Assembly: GCA_026388755.1 (NCBI GenBank)
Contig: JAPLJE010000303.1
Location: forward strand, 1 to 16,777
From: Deltaproteobacteria bacterium
GTDB taxonomy: Bacteria; Desulfobacterota; Desulfobacteria; Desulfobacterales; Desulfatirhabdiaceae
DNA length: 16,777 bases
Reading direction: 5' to 3'
The notes under the pieces are model-generated. The model did no database searches. It was not told the DNA's origin and was given only the letters and a program-made list of their open reading frames with translations. Position 1 is the stretch's first letter. Every line of letters starts with the position of its first letter. This document shows, one piece after another, positions 15,388 to 16,777 of the stretch. Made by a program: the position numbers and the translations under genes.

Positions 15388-16777
15388 TTAAAACCCCCTT
15401 GTTTCAAGTTCCCGGATTTTTTCCTGCAAATCGGTTTTTTCGCTTTCTTTCTTCTCCAGCGCAAGACGATAATATTCCATTGCTTTTTGTGGAAGATTTA
15501 ACTTCAGATAGGTATCTCCAATATGCTCCATGATCGTGGGATCATCCGTGGTCAGTTTTGCAGCTTTACCAAGACATTCTAGTGCGTTACGATAAAGTCC
15601 TTTTTTATAGTATACCCAGCCAAGGCTGTCGATAATATATCCGTCATCCGGCTTATAGATCAAGGCCTGCAGAATTAACTGCTCGGCTTCATCCAGATTT
15701 TGCCCCATATCCGCATAAGTATAGCCCAGATAATTGAGCGTACTGGGGTTTTTGGGATCCAGCTTGAGCGCTGTTTTCATGGCGTCTATAGAATCGGTTT
15801 TACGACCCATTTTATCAAAAATTACTCCGAGCCGAAAATAAAGCTGGTCATTTTCTGGATCCAGTTTCAGTCCTTGCCGAAGCTGTTCCACGGCGTTATC
15901 CAGAGCCCCGGTTTCTTCATAAAATGTGGCCAAGTACAGGCGAAAATCAGGGTTATCCGGAACTTTCTGGATGGCCGACTGGATAAAGTCTATGGCTTCA
16001 GAAATTTTTCCCTGCTCCTGGTACCAGAAAGAAACCTGGGCAACCGCTCCAGGATAAAACCTGGCGGACGAAGATATCTGCTTAAACTGAGCGATGGCTT
16101 TTTCTCTATCCCCCAGCCCTTCATAGGCAATACCCGCCACATAATGGATTTCAGAACTATCAGGCGCTGCGGTTAGCATGCCTTCCAGTATCAAAACAGC
16201 TTCAGAATATTTTTTCTGCTCGATATAGTACTGCAAAATACTTTTGATAACATTAGGCTCTGTCGTACTTTTCATCCCCAGCATGATGAAAATCGCCTGC
16301 GCTTTATCATTCTTTTCTTGATTGTGGTAAATAATTCCCAAGCCCATTAATGCACGAATATCACCCGGAGACGCTTTCAGAATATCCTGATAGGCGGTTT
16401 CGATGAGATCAGGCTTGTTCTGAAGTTGATACAGACGGATGAGTTCAAACCAGGGTTCTTCAAGATCGGGCTCGATTTCAAGCGTTTTTTGAAATGCTGC
16501 TTCAGCCCGGGGTAAATCACCTTGCTGAACATAAACTTTACCCAGATAAAAATATCCGGCATAGGATTCAGGAAATTTTTCAATCAGTACCGTATATACC
16601 CGTAAAGCATTTGACCAGTCTTCGGCATCCATATACAGATCACCCAGCAGCAAATATATATTCTGTTGCGTTGGGTCCATGGCAATTACACTTTCATAAG
16701 CACGGCGCGCTTCATCGATTTTATTCTGGTTCTGAGAGAGCCTGCCCAGAATGATGAGCGCATCCACATTATCGGGC
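15388..16777 (-). CDS. Tetratricopeptide-repeat protein, 5' end outside window
   Basis: The reading frame stays open to the right edge, so the N-terminus is missing; 463 codons are visible. They consist of 13 nearly contiguous 34-residue TPR units, for example NIYLLLGDLYMDAEDWSNAL, DFRLYLATFYEETGALDNAV and STLNYLGYTYADMGQNLDEA, each with the W/L-G-Y-A-P pattern. The last ends in a charged KKESEKTDLQEKIRELETRGF tail. TPR arrays are protein-binding scaffolds; a signal peptide or lipobox, if there is one, lies outside. The tight link with the DUF4292-like lipoprotein downstream suggests that they work together at the envelope. A GTG at 16767 is in frame but is not a real start, since the repeat pattern continues upstream of it. 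Confidence 0.93.
   Translation of the reverse strand, partial: PDNVDALIILGRLSQNQNKIDEARRAYESVIAMDPTQQNIYLLLGDLYMDAEDWSNALRVYTVLIEKFPESYAGYFYLGKVYVQQGDLPRAEAAFQKTLEIEPDLEEPWFELIRLYQLQNKPDLIETAYQDILKASPGDIRALMGLGIIYHNQEKNDKAQAIFIMLGMKSTTEPNVIKSILQYYIEQKKYSEAVLILEGMLTAAPDSSEIHYVAGIAYEGLGDREKAIAQFKQISSSARFYPGAVAQVSFWYQEQGKISEAIDFIQSAIQKVPDNPDFRLYLATFYEETGALDNAVEQLRQGLKLDPENDQLYFRLGVIFDKMGRKTDSIDAMKTALKLDPKNPSTLNYLGYTYADMGQNLDEAEQLILQALIYKPDDGYIIDSLGWVYYKKGLYRNALECLGKAAKLTTDDPTIMEHIGDTYLKLNLPQKAMEYYRLALEKKESEKTDLQEKIRELETRGF

Noticed and set aside
1..16777. CRISPR array, defence system, phage or transposase
   Set aside because: No spaced direct repeats and no cas, nuclease, integrase or transposase motifs in any frame; the window is mostly housekeeping genes.

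Overview
The window looks like chromosomal DNA of an anaerobic, sulfate-reducer-like bacterium, most likely Desulfobacterota (Desulfobacterales). This is inferred from gene content: a HoxU/NuoG-like iron-sulfur subunit, a phenylacetate-CoA ligase paired with a tandem-ACT protein, a UPF0280 (ApbE-like) protein, a TPR plus outer-membrane lipoprotein pair, and a hybrid TPR/AMIN/amidase_3 amidase. No rRNA, tRNA, CRISPR array, phage module or transposase was seen. Gene density is high and no gene-free stretch exceeds 300 bases; the longest are 12383-12662 (280 bases) and 10802-11047 (246 bases).

Layout. One gene at the left edge runs on the plus strand: the 3' part of a membrane glycosyltransferase (1-870). 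It meets a minus-strand gene tail to tail with a 39-base overlap. Everything else is on the minus strand. In transcription order from the right edge: a 13-repeat TPR protein (partial), a LolB/DUF4292-like lipoprotein, a RimK-like ATP-grasp enzyme, a dGTPase, a GAF plus HD-GYP phosphodiesterase, a broken UPF0280 gene, a HIT hydrolase, a LapA-domain membrane protein, a broken mutS, an N-acetylmuramoyl-L-alanine amidase, an enoyl-CoA hydratase, a phenylacetate-CoA ligase, a tandem-ACT protein, and a broken HoxU-like iron-sulfur subunit. The first four sit within 0-7 bases of each other or overlap and look like one operon. lapA-mutS is also tight (11 bases). The acyl-CoA group (hydratase, ligase, ACT) is looser, with a small inverted-repeat element (2139-2293) between ligase and ACT gene.

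The most interesting signal is that the DNA mismatch-repair gene mutS is interrupted by a perfect 28-base tandem duplication (8603-8658). It shifts the frame after residue 131, while every downstream catalytic motif is intact. Two other genes in the same 16.8 kb carry small indels: the HoxU-like gene has two opposite single-base shifts at short A and T runs, and the UPF0280 gene has a shift at a (GC)6 run that one more GC unit would repair. Slippage in short repeats is the classic mark of mismatch-repair loss, so the window may come from a mutator lineage whose mutS could revert by losing one repeat copy. The competing explanation is sequence or assembly error; reads would decide.
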